Below, in pieces: positions 7,368-17,107 of a DNA stretch of 64,000 nucleotides. Position 1 is the stretch's first letter. Each line of letters starts with the position of its first letter. Both the position numbers and the translations under genes were made by a program. The notes beneath the pieces were generated by a model, which was given only the letters and a program-made list of their open reading frames with translations, was not told the origin of the DNA and searched no databases. Source of the stretch: Kaistella jeonii (GTDB lineage Bacteria > Bacteroidota > Bacteroidia > Flavobacteriales > Weeksellaceae); NCBI RefSeq assembly GCF_000812865.1, contig NZ_JSYL01000002.1:620001-684000 (forward strand). Direction: 5' to 3'.

Positions 7368-9998
7368 AAATATATTTTTGAAAATTCCTTTTTCCTTAAC
7401 TTTCTCTTTGGTTTCTTGAACTTTTTCTTTTACTTCAACTTCTGTTTGTTTCAAATCTTTACTATTCTCTTTTAATGCAGATTTTGTATTATCAATCGTT
7501 TTCTTAATTGTTTCTCCAACTTTAGGAGCATTAATTCCGATCAAAGTTTTCTTTAATCCTTGCTCAATTCCACGCCAGAACATATTGAAGAAAGATCTGG
7601 TTTTATCGCGCTCTACATTTTCCACCTGTACAGATTCCGGATAATTCCCAGAGTTAGTTTTCACAAAAACATTCGCGACCGCAGACAGAAATTTATTTTT
7701 TTCACCAGTTTGTTTCAGTATGGAAATTTTTAAATTTTGGTGCGCTATTTTTAAAGTTCCATTAATTCCCTGTTGCGTTCCTTTGAAATTGAAAATCAGA
7801 TCAGAAATCAAACCTGTTGCAGTAATTTTCAGATAAGGTTCAATAAACGGATTAATCCTCGCAGCTGGCAAATCAGCAACATTTCCCGAAATAGAAAATG
7901 CATCATTCAAATTAGCGGTATCAAAACTCCATTTCACATTCATCGGAGAAGCATTCATGAAAAGACATTTTATAGTAATAGGAACTAACGTTGGCTTTCC
8001 TTTCATCTTCCCGGAATTCAGGTTTTTCACATTCATATCAAAATTATTGAAAGTGAGTTTTCCGGGACCATCACTTTTTTTGGTGTCTTCTTCATAAACT
8101 AGAACTGAATTTTTTAAATCTAAATTACGGATGAACATTGGAAATTTTATAGTTCTTAGTAATTTTGAATACAAGAGTTTTTCGGTGAGATCATCTTTTG
8201 GTATTTTACTTCGAAAGATATTTGCATTTGCACCAGATAAAGTCACTTGTGAAGCTTCTACAAACTTATTTGCAGAAATAAAATCCCAGTTTCCATTTAC
8301 TGCTATTTGATTGACCTTAATATCATAGAGATCTTTTTCAGTCGGAATCATCCGAATAAATTGAGTTCTGGAAAATTTTGGGATCATTGCAAATTTTGAA
8401 ATCTGTATCGTGTTTTTATTAAATTTTAATAAAGAAGCAGATAAATTGTAGAATTTTGTTTCATACGTAAAATTGCGTGTTGTTAAACTATAAAAACCAA
8501 TTTTAAAAGGAATTGCCTCCTTTATGGTAGTTTCATTCATTTCGATATTCTGAATATTTGCATTCAGATCTTTTAAAATTAAAGGTTGCTTTCCTTTTTC
8601 ATAAACCAGATTAGAATTTTTTAAACTCACATTTTTAACAATTAAAGGAAATGCAATTCCCTCAAAAGCCAGTTTCCTTTTCTTTGGATTTTCGCCACCT
8701 ACAATTTTTCCATTCAGTTCGCTGACTAAAATATTTTGAATATTTAATTTCAGTTTATTATTTAAAAATGTCCAATCATTTATTTTTAAATTAATATTTT
8801 GAGCAGTAAGATCGAGCAACGTTTTATCAGAAGCAGAAACGGTTGGCTTTACGGAAATATTCTTCAAATCTGCCAATTTCGGAGAGATTGAAAGCGCTGC
8901 AACATTTACTTTTTCAGTATTAGAAATATAATTAATATTTTGTCCGTCAATTTTAAAATCATTGTACTGAAAAGGAATATTTCCTTTTGCAGTTTCTTCA
9001 TTCATCTTAAATTTATTGAGATTCATGGTAAGATTTCCAGCTGAAAATAAAGGCGATCCATTGGGGTTTACAATATTAATTTTGGCATTATTAAAAGTAA
9101 CATCATCTAAATTCACATCGTAAGTAAAACTTTTTTCCTTTTCTGCAGGCTTTACATTGGTTGTGAACATTTTCAACTCCGGATTTTCGAAACGAACTTT
9201 GGTCAGCGTGATTTTATTATTTTTAAGTTGAATATCCTTAAATTCCAGTTCGGAAGATTTAAAGTCGAACAAATTTCTTTTTTTAGGATAAAATCTTCTG
9301 AAATTTTGATAAGAAAGCAAAGGAATCACCGCCAGATCTTTAACGCTGATCTGCCCTTCTTTCGTCGTAATATATTTTGCGGTAAAAGCATACACATTAT
9401 CGGAACGGAAATATAAATTTTTACCGTTGATCTTGTAATGATCAAAAGCAAAAGGAAGTTTATTCTCCAGAGACTCTTCATTCATCTGCAGATTCTCAAC
9501 CTTTAAATTTAAATCATTCACCGAAAAAACTTTTTGTTTCGTCGATTTAAACACCTGAAAATTTCCTTTATTGATAGTGATATTTTCGACAGTAATATCA
9601 TTTTTTTTCTTTCCAACTTTTTTATCCATTGGTTTTGGAAGAATAATATTGAGATGTGGATTTGAAAGTTTTAAATCAGAAGTATTAATTCTTTTATTGA
9701 AAATAATATCAAAAATCCCTAATCGGGCAATCGAAAGCGTATCAACAGTTCCCTGCAAACCAAGCTTATCAGTACGGTCTGGGTTTTTATTATTGATGGT
9801 GATTCCGGTAGAAAAAATATTTCCGGTTGCTAAATCGACGTCGAGCGTTTTATAAGTAACCAAATATTCAGAATTGTTCTTGATGTAATTTGGAAGGTTA
9901 TTTTTGACCCAAAAATTTAAACCAAAATTTGCAAGAAGGAAAAGAAGGAATATAATTCCTGCGATAATCGAAAAAATTTTAAAGTATTTTTTTTTCAT
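7347..9998 (-). CDS. Large AsmA-like repeat protein with N-terminal membrane anchor
   Basis: 883 aa. One hydrophobic helix (about 7-27) anchors it in the inner membrane; the rest would be periplasmic. Most of the chain is beta-rich, with at least three copies of a repeat of about 155-160 residues: (Q/K/E)MNEE or MNET followed by PF and a Tyr/Asn-rich strand at about 171, 331 and 486. A second repeated motif is FYPKKRNLFDFK (236-247) against MIPTEKDLYDIK (550-561). The C-terminal region near 725-770 (TGLISDLIFNFKGTQQG) resembles AsmA/TamB tails, and the last 50 residues are Lys/Glu-rich coiled coil. AsmA-like proteins are thought to carry phospholipids between membranes; this is inferred from layout. 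ATG start. Confidence 0.78.
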   Translation of the reverse strand: MKKKYFKIFSIIAGIIFLLFLLANFGLNFWVKNNLPNYIKNNSEYLVTYKTLDVDLATGNIFSTGITINNKNPDRTDKLGLQGTVDTLSIARLGIFDIIFNKRINTSDLKLSNPHLNIILPKPMDKKVGKKKNDITVENITINKGNFQVFKSTKQKVFSVNDLNLKVENLQMNEESLENKLPFAFDHYKINGKNLYFRSDNVYAFTAKYITTKEGQISVKDLAVIPLLSYQNFRRFYPKKRNLFDFKSSELEFKDIQLKNNKITLTKVRFENPELKMFTTNVKPAEKEKSFTYDVNLDDVTFNNAKINIVNPNGSPLFSAGNLTMNLNKFKMNEETAKGNIPFQYNDFKIDGQNINYISNTEKVNVAALSISPKLADLKNISVKPTVSASDKTLLDLTAQNINLKINDWTFLNNKLKLNIQNILVSELNGKIVGGENPKKRKLAFEGIAFPLIVKNVSLKNSNLVYEKGKQPLILKDLNANIQNIEMNETTIKEAIPFKIGFYSLTTRNFTYETKFYNLSASLLKFNKNTIQISKFAMIPKFSRTQFIRMIPTEKDLYDIKVNQIAVNGNWDFISANKFVEASQVTLSGANANIFRSKIPKDDLTEKLLYSKLLRTIKFPMFIRNLDLKNSVLVYEEDTKKSDGPGKLTFNNFDMNVKNLNSGKMKGKPTLVPITIKCLFMNASPMNVKWSFDTANLNDAFSISGNVADLPAARINPFIEPYLKITATGLISDLIFNFKGTQQGINGTLKIAHQNLKISILKQTGEKNKFLSAVANVFVKTNSGNYPESVQVENVERDKTRSFFNMFWRGIEQGLKKTLIGINAPKVGETIKKTIDNTKSALKENSKDLKQTEVEVKEKVQETKEKVKEKGIFKNIFKKKSDS

Positions 9999-10071
9999 TT
10001 TAGAAACTATAAAAATTTTGTGCCATAAAAATGGTGGCGCTTTTAAATCTTAATTCTTTTTTCAATAAGAT

Positions 10072-10079
10072 CAAATATA
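10072..10079 (-). promoter_or_regulatory. -7 promoter box for the AsmA-like gene
   Basis: A perfect TATATTTG on the minus strand lies 73 nt before the ATG at 9998. It directly abuts the terminator of the upstream lipoprotein gene. No good -33 element was seen at normal spacing. Confidence 0.45.
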
Positions 10080-10106
10080 AAAAAAACATCCCACTAAAGG
10101 ATGTTT
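10078..10106 (-). terminator. Terminator after small lipoprotein gene
   Basis: The stem AAACATCC/GGATGTTT (10084-10091 with 10099-10106) is followed leftward by a T-run. Confidence 0.75.
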
Positions 10107-10129
10107 ATCAATTGGTAAAGAAAAAAAAA

Positions 10130-10408
10130 TTACTTCTTCGCTTCTTTGTCTTCTTTTAATTTCTCAGCTTCAGATTTTTCTTTCTTTATGGCATTCTGTT
10201 CTTCATCCTGAACACCAACTGCAGTTTTCACTGTTGCAGAATCATCGCTCAGAATGGTAGAATCATTTACAATTAATGAATCTGAGGGTGCAATAACAAG
10301 TTCGGCATTATCATTTTTTGTAGTTTCGGTCTCTTTTTTATTACATGAATTCGCAACAAAAAAAGCAGCTGCAATCACTAACGAATACTGAATTAACTTT
10401 GTTTTCAT
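10130..10408 (-). CDS. Small predicted lipoprotein
   Basis: 92 aa. An N-terminal signal (MKTKLIQYSLVIAAAFFVAN) leads to a likely lipobox Cys (C22, ANSC), after which the chain is charged: Glu/Thr/Asp-rich, ending in a Lys/Glu helix (EKSEAEKLKEDKEAKK). Probably an outer-membrane lipoprotein of unknown role. ATG start at 10408. It is monocistronic, with its own terminator. I recognise no domain. It resembles in composition the two small lipoproteins at 44966 and 45346. Confidence 0.75.
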   Translation of the reverse strand: MKTKLIQYSLVIAAAFFVANSCNKKETETTKNDNAELVIAPSDSLIVNDSTILSDDSATVKTAVGVQDEEQNAIKKEKSEAEKLKEDKEAKK

Positions 10409-10521
10409 AATTTTTTTATTTATTGTTACAATATTACAAAATAATTTCTCAAAATTTTATGCTTTAAATCATAGATAATGAACTACTTATAATATTAAAT
10501 CAAATTAAAGAAAAAGAAATT

Positions 10522-11316
10522 TTAATCTATTTCCATCTCAATCACATAACCCTCATGTCCGCGAACATTGATAAAATCACCACCTTCGAAAGAAAGATAC
10601 TGTCCCTTTATTCCTCTCAAAACTCCTTCAAATTCTGGTTTTTTATCTAACGTAAAAGAATTGATTTTTTCCGGCGCTTCGTAAGGATAATCTAATCTGC
10701 ACATTTCTTCCTCCATGGAATAAAAGTTTTTAAAATCTTCTGGGAAATAATCTTTCACTTTCTCCCGAAAATCAGCCAGATCTAAATCGTCCTCGTAATC
10801 GTCTTCCAACATTTTTCGCCAGTTGGTTTTATCGGCGAGATGCTCTTTCATGGCAACTTCTATCATTCCCGCTTCATATCTATTCTGTGTTTTTGCGATC
10901 GGAAGTGCGAAAGTTGCTCCCTGATCAATCCAACGTGTCGGAATTTGAGATTCGCGCGTAACGCCCACTTTCACATCTCCTGTATAAGCAAGATATACAA
11001 TATGTGGCGCAAGTTGAATTGATTCTTCAACCTCTAAATTTCGCTCGCCGATTCCCAGATGCGCAGTAGAAAGTTCCGGACGAATAATGGTTTCGCTCGC
11101 GTACGGACTTTCGAAAAAACATTTTTTACAAAAGCCCATACGGTAAATTTTCTCGTCATTACCACAGCTAACACATTCATAACCAATATGTTTTAATCTA
11201 ATCTTTTTTTCAATTAATTGATTCATATTGATCAAATCATGGGATAAATTGAGATAATATTGAATAGGTTTCGCGTTTTGCGTGATCATTTTTAAAATTT
11301 GTCCTTGAAACTGCAT
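10522..11316 (-). CDS. DUF2797 protein (zinc ribbon plus GIY-YIG-like core)
   Basis: 264 aa, cytosolic. Four cysteines in two CxxC pairs (CVSC about 48-51, CKKC about 68-71) form a probable zinc ribbon. The core HIVYLAYTGDVKVGVTRESQ (about 108-127), then PTRWIDQGA and NRYEAGMIE, is the DUF2797 signature. The order of a YLAY/VKVG strand pair, an Arg on the following helix and a later Glu resembles GIY-YIG nucleases, so nuclease activity is possible but unproven. It lies 34 bp downstream of the DUF389 gene in the same direction. ATG start at 11316. Confidence 0.85.
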   Translation of the reverse strand: MQFQGQILKMITQNAKPIQYYLNLSHDLINMNQLIEKKIRLKHIGYECVSCGNDEKIYRMGFCKKCFFESPYASETIIRPELSTAHLGIGERNLEVEESIQLAPHIVYLAYTGDVKVGVTRESQIPTRWIDQGATFALPIAKTQNRYEAGMIEVAMKEHLADKTNWRKMLEDDYEDDLDLADFREKVKDYFPEDFKNFYSMEEEMCRLDYPYEAPEKINSFTLDKKPEFEGVLRGIKGQYLSFEGGDFINVRGHEGYVIEMEID

Positions 11317-11350
11317 AATGGTACTTTTTCGTAAATATAAAATTTTAAGA

Positions 11351-12409
11351 TCAGTTTATATTATTTTGAGATTTTAATTGTTCTATCGCTTCTTGCAACG
11401 CCGAAATCTGTGTCTGAAGATTTTTCACCTCCGGATTTTGATTATTTTCTTGTCGTGGTGCATATTGCCATATCAAATGAATATCTTTCACCATATTATC
11501 ATGATCATTTAATGTTTTTTTGCTTAACGTAATGCTGTCATTTAGCACTGTTACTTTTAAAAAATTTTGTCCTTTATCTTCAAATGTTTCGTATTTGATA
11601 ATTGCAAGTTCAGGATGGTTTGTTTTAATACTTTTAATATAATTATCTGATCTTTCTTTAAGTTTTTCCAGATCCCATTTCTTCTTTGTAAGCAAGATAC
11701 TTGGGAACAGGATAACTGCAGAAATTAAACTGATCAACAGATAGGTTTTTAGGTTTCTGACTTTATTTTTTTTAAGATAATATTTCTGATATCCAAGAAT
11801 AATACTGAGAATAAAAGTTCCTACTCCAATAAAAAAACAATTAATAAGATAGTAATAGAAACCTCCCCAAAAATACTCCCAATTGCCATTTGCAATCCCA
11901 AAACCAGCGGTACAAAGTGGCGGAATACATGCTGTGGAAACTGCAACACCTGCAATTACTTTAATCGCTTCTTTTCTCACAATCCCAAGAAACCAAGCAA
12001 ATCCTCCTAAAATAGCGAGAAAGCAATCAAAAATCGTTGCTGTTTTAAAACTTTCCAGTTGCGCAGTTTCTGAGTGAAAAGGAGAAATAAGAAAGTACAT
12101 CGTAGAAGAGAATATTGCTACAACAATCATTAAAATCCAATTAACAATTCCTAATCGTATCAAATGTCGGTTTCCGATAGATAAACCAAAAGCAGCGCCT
12201 ACAATTGGTCCCATCAAAGGCGAAATGAGCATTGCACCAATCACCGCTGCTGAACTATTCGTATTTAGACCAACGCAGGCAATACCCATTGAAATTACCA
12301 GAAGCCACAAATTATGACCCCGGAAAAAAATCCCTTCCTGTATTTCTGTAAAAGTAGTTTCTTCGTCTTCCTCTTTTGGTAAAACAAAAAGTTTACGGAA
12401 ATCTATCAT
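11351..12409 (-). CDS. DUF389 membrane protein
   Basis: 352 aa from the ATG at 12409. An upstream in-frame TTG at 12448 would add 13 residues but is unlikely. The DUF389 signature NTNSSAAVIGAMLISPLMGP is present, followed by several hydrophobic helices (about six in total) up to residue 240. The C-terminal part (about 250-352) is soluble, and its last 30 residues form a short coiled coil (NPEVKNLQTQISALQEAIEQ). DUF389 proteins are integral membrane proteins of unknown function. It is divergent from the epimerase gene to the right. Confidence 0.88.
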   Translation of the reverse strand: MIDFRKLFVLPKEEDEETTFTEIQEGIFFRGHNLWLLVISMGIACVGLNTNSSAAVIGAMLISPLMGPIVGAAFGLSIGNRHLIRLGIVNWILMIVVAIFSSTMYFLISPFHSETAQLESFKTATIFDCFLAILGGFAWFLGIVRKEAIKVIAGVAVSTACIPPLCTAGFGIANGNWEYFWGGFYYYLINCFFIGVGTFILSIILGYQKYYLKKNKVRNLKTYLLISLISAVILFPSILLTKKKWDLEKLKERSDNYIKSIKTNHPELAIIKYETFEDKGQNFLKVTVLNDSITLSKKTLNDHDNMVKDIHLIWQYAPRQENNQNPEVKNLQTQISALQEAIEQLKSQNNIN

Positions 12410-12458
12410 TAATTTTATTTTAAACAAAAGTAAGAAAACACCATTCAACTATTATTAA

Positions 12459-12466
12459 TAAATTTG
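12459..12466 (+). promoter_or_regulatory. -7 promoter box for the epimerase gene
   Basis: A perfect TAAATTTG. Its final TTG could be taken for a start codon in frame with the epimerase, but a promoter role puts the transcript start near 12470 and favours the ATG at 12482. No clear -33 element. Confidence 0.5.
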
Positions 12467-12481
12467 TCTTTAGAAAAAACA

Positions 12482-13513
12482 ATGATGAACTATTTAATTA
12501 CGGGAGGAAGCGGATTTATCGGGTCTCATTTGGTAGAACATTTATTAAAAAATGGACATTCTGTCATTAACATTGACAGTTTTGATGATTTCTATGATTA
12601 CAAGATTAAGATTAAAAATACTTTAGAGTCCATCAGCAAAACGCTGGAATTTTCTTTCCATGACAAAGAGCTAGACATTCAGAAACTAATTTTCGAAACT
12701 TCTTCTAAAAATTATCAGCTTTATTATCAGGATATTCGGGATAAAGAAGGTTTAGAAAAAATATTCACCAAACATAAAGTTGACGTTATTATTCACTTGG
12801 CAGCTTTGGCCGGAGTTCGTCCTTCCATCGAACGACCGATGGATTATCAGGAAGTCAATATTAAAGGAACCATGAATCTTTGGGAATTGTGCAGAGAATT
12901 TAGCATAAATAAATTTGTAAATGCATCAAGTTCAAGTGTTTACGGGAATAATAAGAAAAGTCCTTTCTCTGAAGAAGATTCAGTTGATGAACCAATTTCA
13001 CCCTATGCGGCAACAAAAAAATGTACGGAGGTTTTAGGTCACGTTTACCATCACTTATATAGGATTGATATGATTCATCTGCGGTTTTTCACGGTTTACG
13101 GACCTAGACAAAGACCCGATCTGGCGATTTACAAGTTCACCAAATTGATTAATTCCACCAAAGAAATTCCTTTTTATGGCGACGGTTCTACGGCGAGAGA
13201 TTATACTTATATTGATGATATTATCGATGGAATCTTAAAATCTATCAATTATTTAGAAACCCATCAAAACGTTTACGAAATCATTAATCTTGGAGGTGGC
13301 GAAGTCATTAGTTTAGAGCAAATGGTTTCAACCATCGAAGAAAATTTAGATAAAAAATCTGACAAAAAATCACTGCCATTACAACCGGGAGATGTTCAAA
13401 AAACCAATGCTGACATCACAAAAGCAAGGTCATTAATCGGCTATCATCCAACGACTCACTTCAAAAATGGCATAAAAAAGTTTGTGGAATGGTTTTTGAA
13501 AAATGGTTCTTGA
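12482..13513 (+). CDS. NAD-dependent sugar-nucleotide epimerase/dehydratase
   Basis: About 343 aa, cytosolic, extended short-chain dehydrogenase family. The Rossmann NAD motif TGGSGFIG lies at the N-terminus, NASSSSVYGNN gives the catalytic Ser/Thr, and YAATKK holds the catalytic Tyr-x3-Lys. Further motifs are RFFTVYGPRQRPDLA and DYTYIDDIIDGI. The closest functional group is UDP-glucuronate 4-epimerase-like enzymes, which supply UDP-galacturonate for surface polysaccharides; the exact substrate is uncertain. Start: ATG 12482 or the adjacent ATG 12485 (giving MNYLITGG). A TTG 18 bp upstream belongs to the promoter box. No glycosyltransferase genes are adjacent. Confidence 0.9.
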   Translation: MMNYLITGGSGFIGSHLVEHLLKNGHSVINIDSFDDFYDYKIKIKNTLESISKTLEFSFHDKELDIQKLIFETSSKNYQLYYQDIRDKEGLEKIFTKHKVDVIIHLAALAGVRPSIERPMDYQEVNIKGTMNLWELCREFSINKFVNASSSSVYGNNKKSPFSEEDSVDEPISPYAATKKCTEVLGHVYHHLYRIDMIHLRFFTVYGPRQRPDLAIYKFTKLINSTKEIPFYGDGSTARDYTYIDDIIDGILKSINYLETHQNVYEIINLGGGEVISLEQMVSTIEENLDKKSDKKSLPLQPGDVQKTNADITKARSLIGYHPTTHFKNGIKKFVEWFLKNGS

Positions 13514-13585
13514 AAAAATTAGTGACAAAAATCAAAGTTTATTGAAAATCAGCGATAAAAACCTTTTTTATGTCGCCTAATTTTA

Positions 13586-13593
13586 TACTTTTG
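13586..13593 (+). promoter_or_regulatory. -7 promoter box for the DUF2795 gene
   Basis: A perfect TACTTTTG match lies 16 nt before the ATG at 13610, giving a leader of about 12 nt. No good -33 element. Confidence 0.5.
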
Positions 13594-13609
13594 CAAAAAA
13601 TTATATTAT

Positions 13610-13831
13610 ATGTATTGGACATTAGAATTAGCTTCTTATTTAAGTGACGCACCTTGGCCGATGACGAAGGCAGAACTTATTGATTATGCAATTAGAACAG
13701 GTGCACCAATGGAAGTTGTTGAAAATCTTCAGGCAATCGAAGATGAAGGAGAGATTTATGAGTCTATCGAAGAAGTTTGGAGCGATTATCCAACCGACGA
13801 TGATTTCCTCTGGAATGAGGATGAATATTAG
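13610..13831 (+). CDS. DUF2795 domain protein
   Basis: 73 aa, acidic and soluble. Tryptophan- and Leu-rich start (MYWTLELASYLSDAPWPMTK), then AELIDYAIRTGAPMEVVENL, typical of the small DUF2795 family, ending in an Asp/Glu-rich tail (TDDDFLWNEDEY). The function is unknown; the fold is probably a small helical bundle. It precedes secA by 104 bp in the same direction. Confidence 0.85.
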   Translation: MYWTLELASYLSDAPWPMTKAELIDYAIRTGAPMEVVENLQAIEDEGEIYESIEEVWSDYPTDDDFLWNEDEY

Positions 13832-13935
13832 AAAAAACTGCCGGTTGTCTCAAAAGACGATTGGCTTTTATATTTTAGAAAAATTTTAAAATTTTAATGG
13901 CTTAATGCTTGCGCAAAGAGCCGAAAGTAAATAAT

Positions 13936-16900
13936 ATGGGTTTTATAGACAAAGTTCTTAAAGGGTTCTTGGGTGATAAAAGTGTGACCGACCTGAAGGA
14001 AGTAAAAAAAGTAGTAAGTAAAATAAAAGTTGTTGAACCAGCTATTAAAGAACTTTCTGATGATGGCTTGAGAGATAAGACCGCAGAATTTAAAGAAAAA
14101 TTAAAAGCTGCAACCGCAAATATCACTGCTCAGATTGAAGAAACTAAAGAACAGATCAAAAATTCTACCGATGTTGATGAGAAGGAAAACCTCTTTACCA
14201 AAATTGAAGAATTAAAAAAAGACTCCTACATTGTTGAAGAAAAAGTTCTTTTGGAAATTCTTCCGGAAGCTTTTGCATTGATCAAAGAAACTTCCAGAAG
14301 ACTTGCTGAAAACGGAGAAATTCGGGTTACAGCGACTGAACTTGATTGCGAACTTGCTTCAACTAAAGATTTCGTTAAAATCGAGGGAGATACCGCAGTT
14401 TGGGTTAATCATTGGGATGCTGCAGGAACTGCGATCAAATGGGATATGATTCACTACGATGTTCAGTTTATTGGTGGTGTAGAACTTCACAATGGTAAAA
14501 TTGCCGAAATGGCGACTGGTGAAGGAAAAACTTTAGTAGGAACTTTACCTATTTATTTAAATGCACTTCCAGGAAGAGGAGTTCACGTTGTTACTGTAAA
14601 TGATTACCTGGCAAAACGTGACTCGGCTTGGATGGGACCTTTATACCAATTCCATGGTTTAACGATCGACTGTATAGATTTGCACCAACCGAATTCTGAC
14701 GCAAGAAGAAAAGCTTACAACTCCAGTATTACTTACGGAACAAACAACGAATTTGGTTTCGATTATTTAAGAGACAACATGGTGACTTCTCCAACTGAAC
14801 TTGTTCAGGGCGAATTAAATTTTGCGATCGTCGATGAGGTAGATTCAGTTTTAGTTGATGATGCAAGAACGCCATTAATTATTTCAGGACCAGTTCCTCA
14901 AGGTGACCGTCAGGAATTTGATGTATTAAAACCTTCAATTGACCGAATTGTTGAAATTCAGAAAAAAACTGTTTCAGGTCTTTTCAATGAAGCTAAAAAA
15001 TTAATCGCCAACGGAAATAATAAAGAAGGAGGATTCAAACTTTTACAAGCTTATAGAGGTTTACCTAAATCCCGACCTTTAATTAAATATCTTTCTGAAA
15101 GTGGCCACAAAGCGCTTCTTCAAAAAGTAGAAGGTCAGTACATGGCAGATAACAACCGCGACATGCCGATTGTTGACAAAGACCTGTATTTTGTAATTGA
15201 CGAGAAAAATAATCAGATTGATTTAACCGATAAAGGTGTTGAATATATGTCTGCTGGAAATGAAGATAAAGATTTCTTCGTTTTGAATGATATCGGTACC
15301 GAAATCGCAGAAATTGAAGCTAAAAATTTAACTAAAGAAGAAGAATTTGAAGCGAAAGAGAAAGTATTTGGAGATTTTGCAGTGAAATCTGAAAGAGTTC
15401 ATACTTTAAGTCAATTGTTAAAAGCATATACTTTATTTGAGAAAGATGATGAATATGTTGTTATCGATGGCGAAGTAAAAATCGTAGATGAGCAAACCGG
15501 CCGTATCATGGAAGGAAGACGTTATTCAGACGGACTTCACCAAGCGATTGAAGCAAAGGAAAATGTAAAAATTGAAGCGGCAACTCAGACTTTTGCAACG
15601 ATAACGCTTCAAAATTATTTCCGGATGTACAACAAACTCGCAGGAATGACAGGTACTGCGGAAACTGAAGCTGGCGAACTTTGGGAAATTTACAAATTGG
15701 ATGTAGTAGTAATTCCTACTAACCGACCAATTGTTAGAGATGACAGACAAGATTTGGTGTACAAAACCAATCGTGAAAAATATAATGCGGTAATCGAAGA
15801 GATCGAAAGATTAACTGCAGACGGAAGACCAGTATTGGTTGGTACAACTTCAGTTGAAATCTCTCAATTATTATCAAGAGCACTTTCATTAAGAAAAATT
15901 CAACATAATGTTTTGAATGCAAAACTTCACGCAAGAGAAGCAGAGATTGTAGCAATGGCAGGTGGACCTGGAGTTGTAACGATTGCAACGAACATGGCAG
16001 GACGTGGAACCGATATTAAATTGCAGGGTGACGTCAAGAAAAACGGAGGTTTGGCAATTATTGGTACGGAAAGACATGATTCAAGACGTGTTGACAGACA
16101 GTTGCGTGGTCGTGCCGGAAGACAGGGAGATCCAGGAAGTTCCCAGTTCTACGTTTCTTTGGAAGATAATTTGATGCGTCTTTTCGGTTCTGAACGAATC
16201 GCGAAAATGATGGATAAAATGGGTCATAAAGAAGGCGAAGTAATTCAACACGGCATGATTTCCAAATCGATCGAAAGAGCGCAGAAAAAAGTGGAGGAAA
16301 ATAACTTCGGTATCCGAAAAAGATTGCTGGAGTATGATGACGTGATGAACAAACAGCGTGACGTAATCTACAAAAGAAGAAAGAATGCACTGTTCGGTGA
16401 TCACTTGAAATATGATATTTCAAACATGATTTTCGATGTATCGCAATCAATCGTTACGCAGGGAAAATTACAAGGTGACTTTAAAGAATTTGAATACGAA
16501 ATTATCAAAAACTTTACCATGGAATCGCCTGTGACTTCAGACGAATTTAAAACCAAGCAAGTTCCGGAATTAACGAATTTACTTTTCAAAGCAGCCTCAG
16601 AAGATTATCAAATGAAGCTGAATTTGTTGAAAGAAAAATCATTCCCGATCATCGAAAACGTGTTCAAAAACCAAGGTTCGATGTTCAAAATGATTCAGGT
16701 TCCGTTCACAGATGGTATTAAAACAATGACCATTGTTACCGATCTGAAAGAAGCTCACGATACAAAATGTGATTCATTGATCACTGATTTCGAGAAAAAT
16801 ATTTCATTGTCTATCATCGATGAAAACTGGAAATTACACTTACGGGAAATGGATGATTTAAGACGTTCATCTCAAGGTGCGGTTTACGAGCAAAAAGATC

Positions 16901-17007
16901 CTTTGGTCATTTACAAACAGGAATCTTTTTATCTTTTCAGCGAAATGGTTGAGAGAGTCAACAAAGAAATTATTTCATTCTTATACAAAGGAGAGATTCC
17001 AGCGTAA
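13936..17007 (+). CDS. secA: Preprotein translocase ATPase SecA
   Basis: 1023 aa from ATG 13936; an in-frame TTG at 13909 is less likely. SecA drives proteins through SecYEG with ATP. Walker A MATGEGKT lies at about residue 192, the DEAD-like VDEVDS box at about 298-303, and later [10 protein letters not shown] and [15 protein letters not shown] mark the second helicase domain. Compared with E. coli there is extra sequence between the DEVD box and the [10 protein letters not shown] segment (about 330-490). The protein ends LYKGEIPA, without the cysteine-containing SecB/lipid-binding tail. A terminator follows. It serves Sec and indirectly T9SS export. Confidence 0.97.
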   Translation: MGFIDKVLKGFLGDKSVTDLKEVKKVVSKIKVVEPAIKELSDDGLRDKTAEFKEKLKAATANITAQIEETKEQIKNSTDVDEKENLFTKIEELKKDSYIVEEKVLLEILPEAFALIKETSRRLAENGEIRVTATELDCELASTKDFVKIEGDTAVWVNHWDAAGTAIKWDMIHYDVQFIGGVELHNGKIAEMATGEGKTLVGTLPIYLNALPGRGVHVVTVNDYLAKRDSAWMGPLYQFHGLTIDCIDLHQPNSDARRKAYNSSITYGTNNEFGFDYLRDNMVTSPTELVQGELNFAIVDEVDSVLVDDARTPLIISGPVPQGDRQEFDVLKPSIDRIVEIQKKTVSGLFNEAKKLIANGNNKEGGFKLLQAYRGLPKSRPLIKYLSESGHKALLQKVEGQYMADNNRDMPIVDKDLYFVIDEKNNQIDLTDKGVEYMSAGNEDKDFFVLNDIGTEIAEIEAKNLTKEEEFEAKEKVFGDFAVKSERVHTLSQLLKAYTLFEKDDEYVVIDGEVKIVDEQTGRIMEGRRYSDGLHQAIEAKENVKIEAATQTFATITLQNYFRMYNKLAGMTGTAETEAGELWEIYKLDVVVIPTNRPIVRDDRQDLVYKTNREKYNAVIEEIERLTADGRPVLVGTTSVEISQLLSRALSLRKIQHNVLNAKLHAREAEIVAMAGGPGVVTIATNMAGRGTDIKLQGDVKKNGGLAIIGTERHDSRRVDRQLRGRAGRQGDPGSSQFYVSLEDNLMRLFGSERIAKMMDKMGHKEGEVIQHGMISKSIERAQKKVEENNFGIRKRLLEYDDVMNKQRDVIYKRRKNALFGDHLKYDISNMIFDVSQSIVTQGKLQGDFKEFEYEIIKNFTMESPVTSDEFKTKQVPELTNLLFKAASEDYQMKLNLLKEKSFPIIENVFKNQGSMFKMIQVPFTDGIKTMTIVTDLKEAHDTKCDSLITDFEKNISLSIIDENWKLHLREMDDLRRSSQGAVYEQKDPLVIYKQESFYLFSEMVERVNKEIISFLYKGEIPA

Positions 17008-17030
17008 GAATTCACCATTTATATTTAAAG

Positions 17031-17060
17031 CTTCTTCAATTTTATTGAGGAAGTTTTTTT
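17031..17060 (+). terminator. Terminator after secA
   Basis: CTTCTTCAA (17031-17039) pairs with TTGAGGAAG (17045-17053), followed by seven T residues. Confidence 0.8.
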
Positions 17061-17107
17061 GTGGCGATATATTAATTTTTGTACTTTTAATGACTAAATA
17101 ATATTAA

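Noticed and set aside
12446..12448. TTG start that would extend the DUF389 protein by 13 residues
   Set aside because: An ATG 39 bp further in gives the usual beginning of the family, and the TTG lies in the divergent promoter region.
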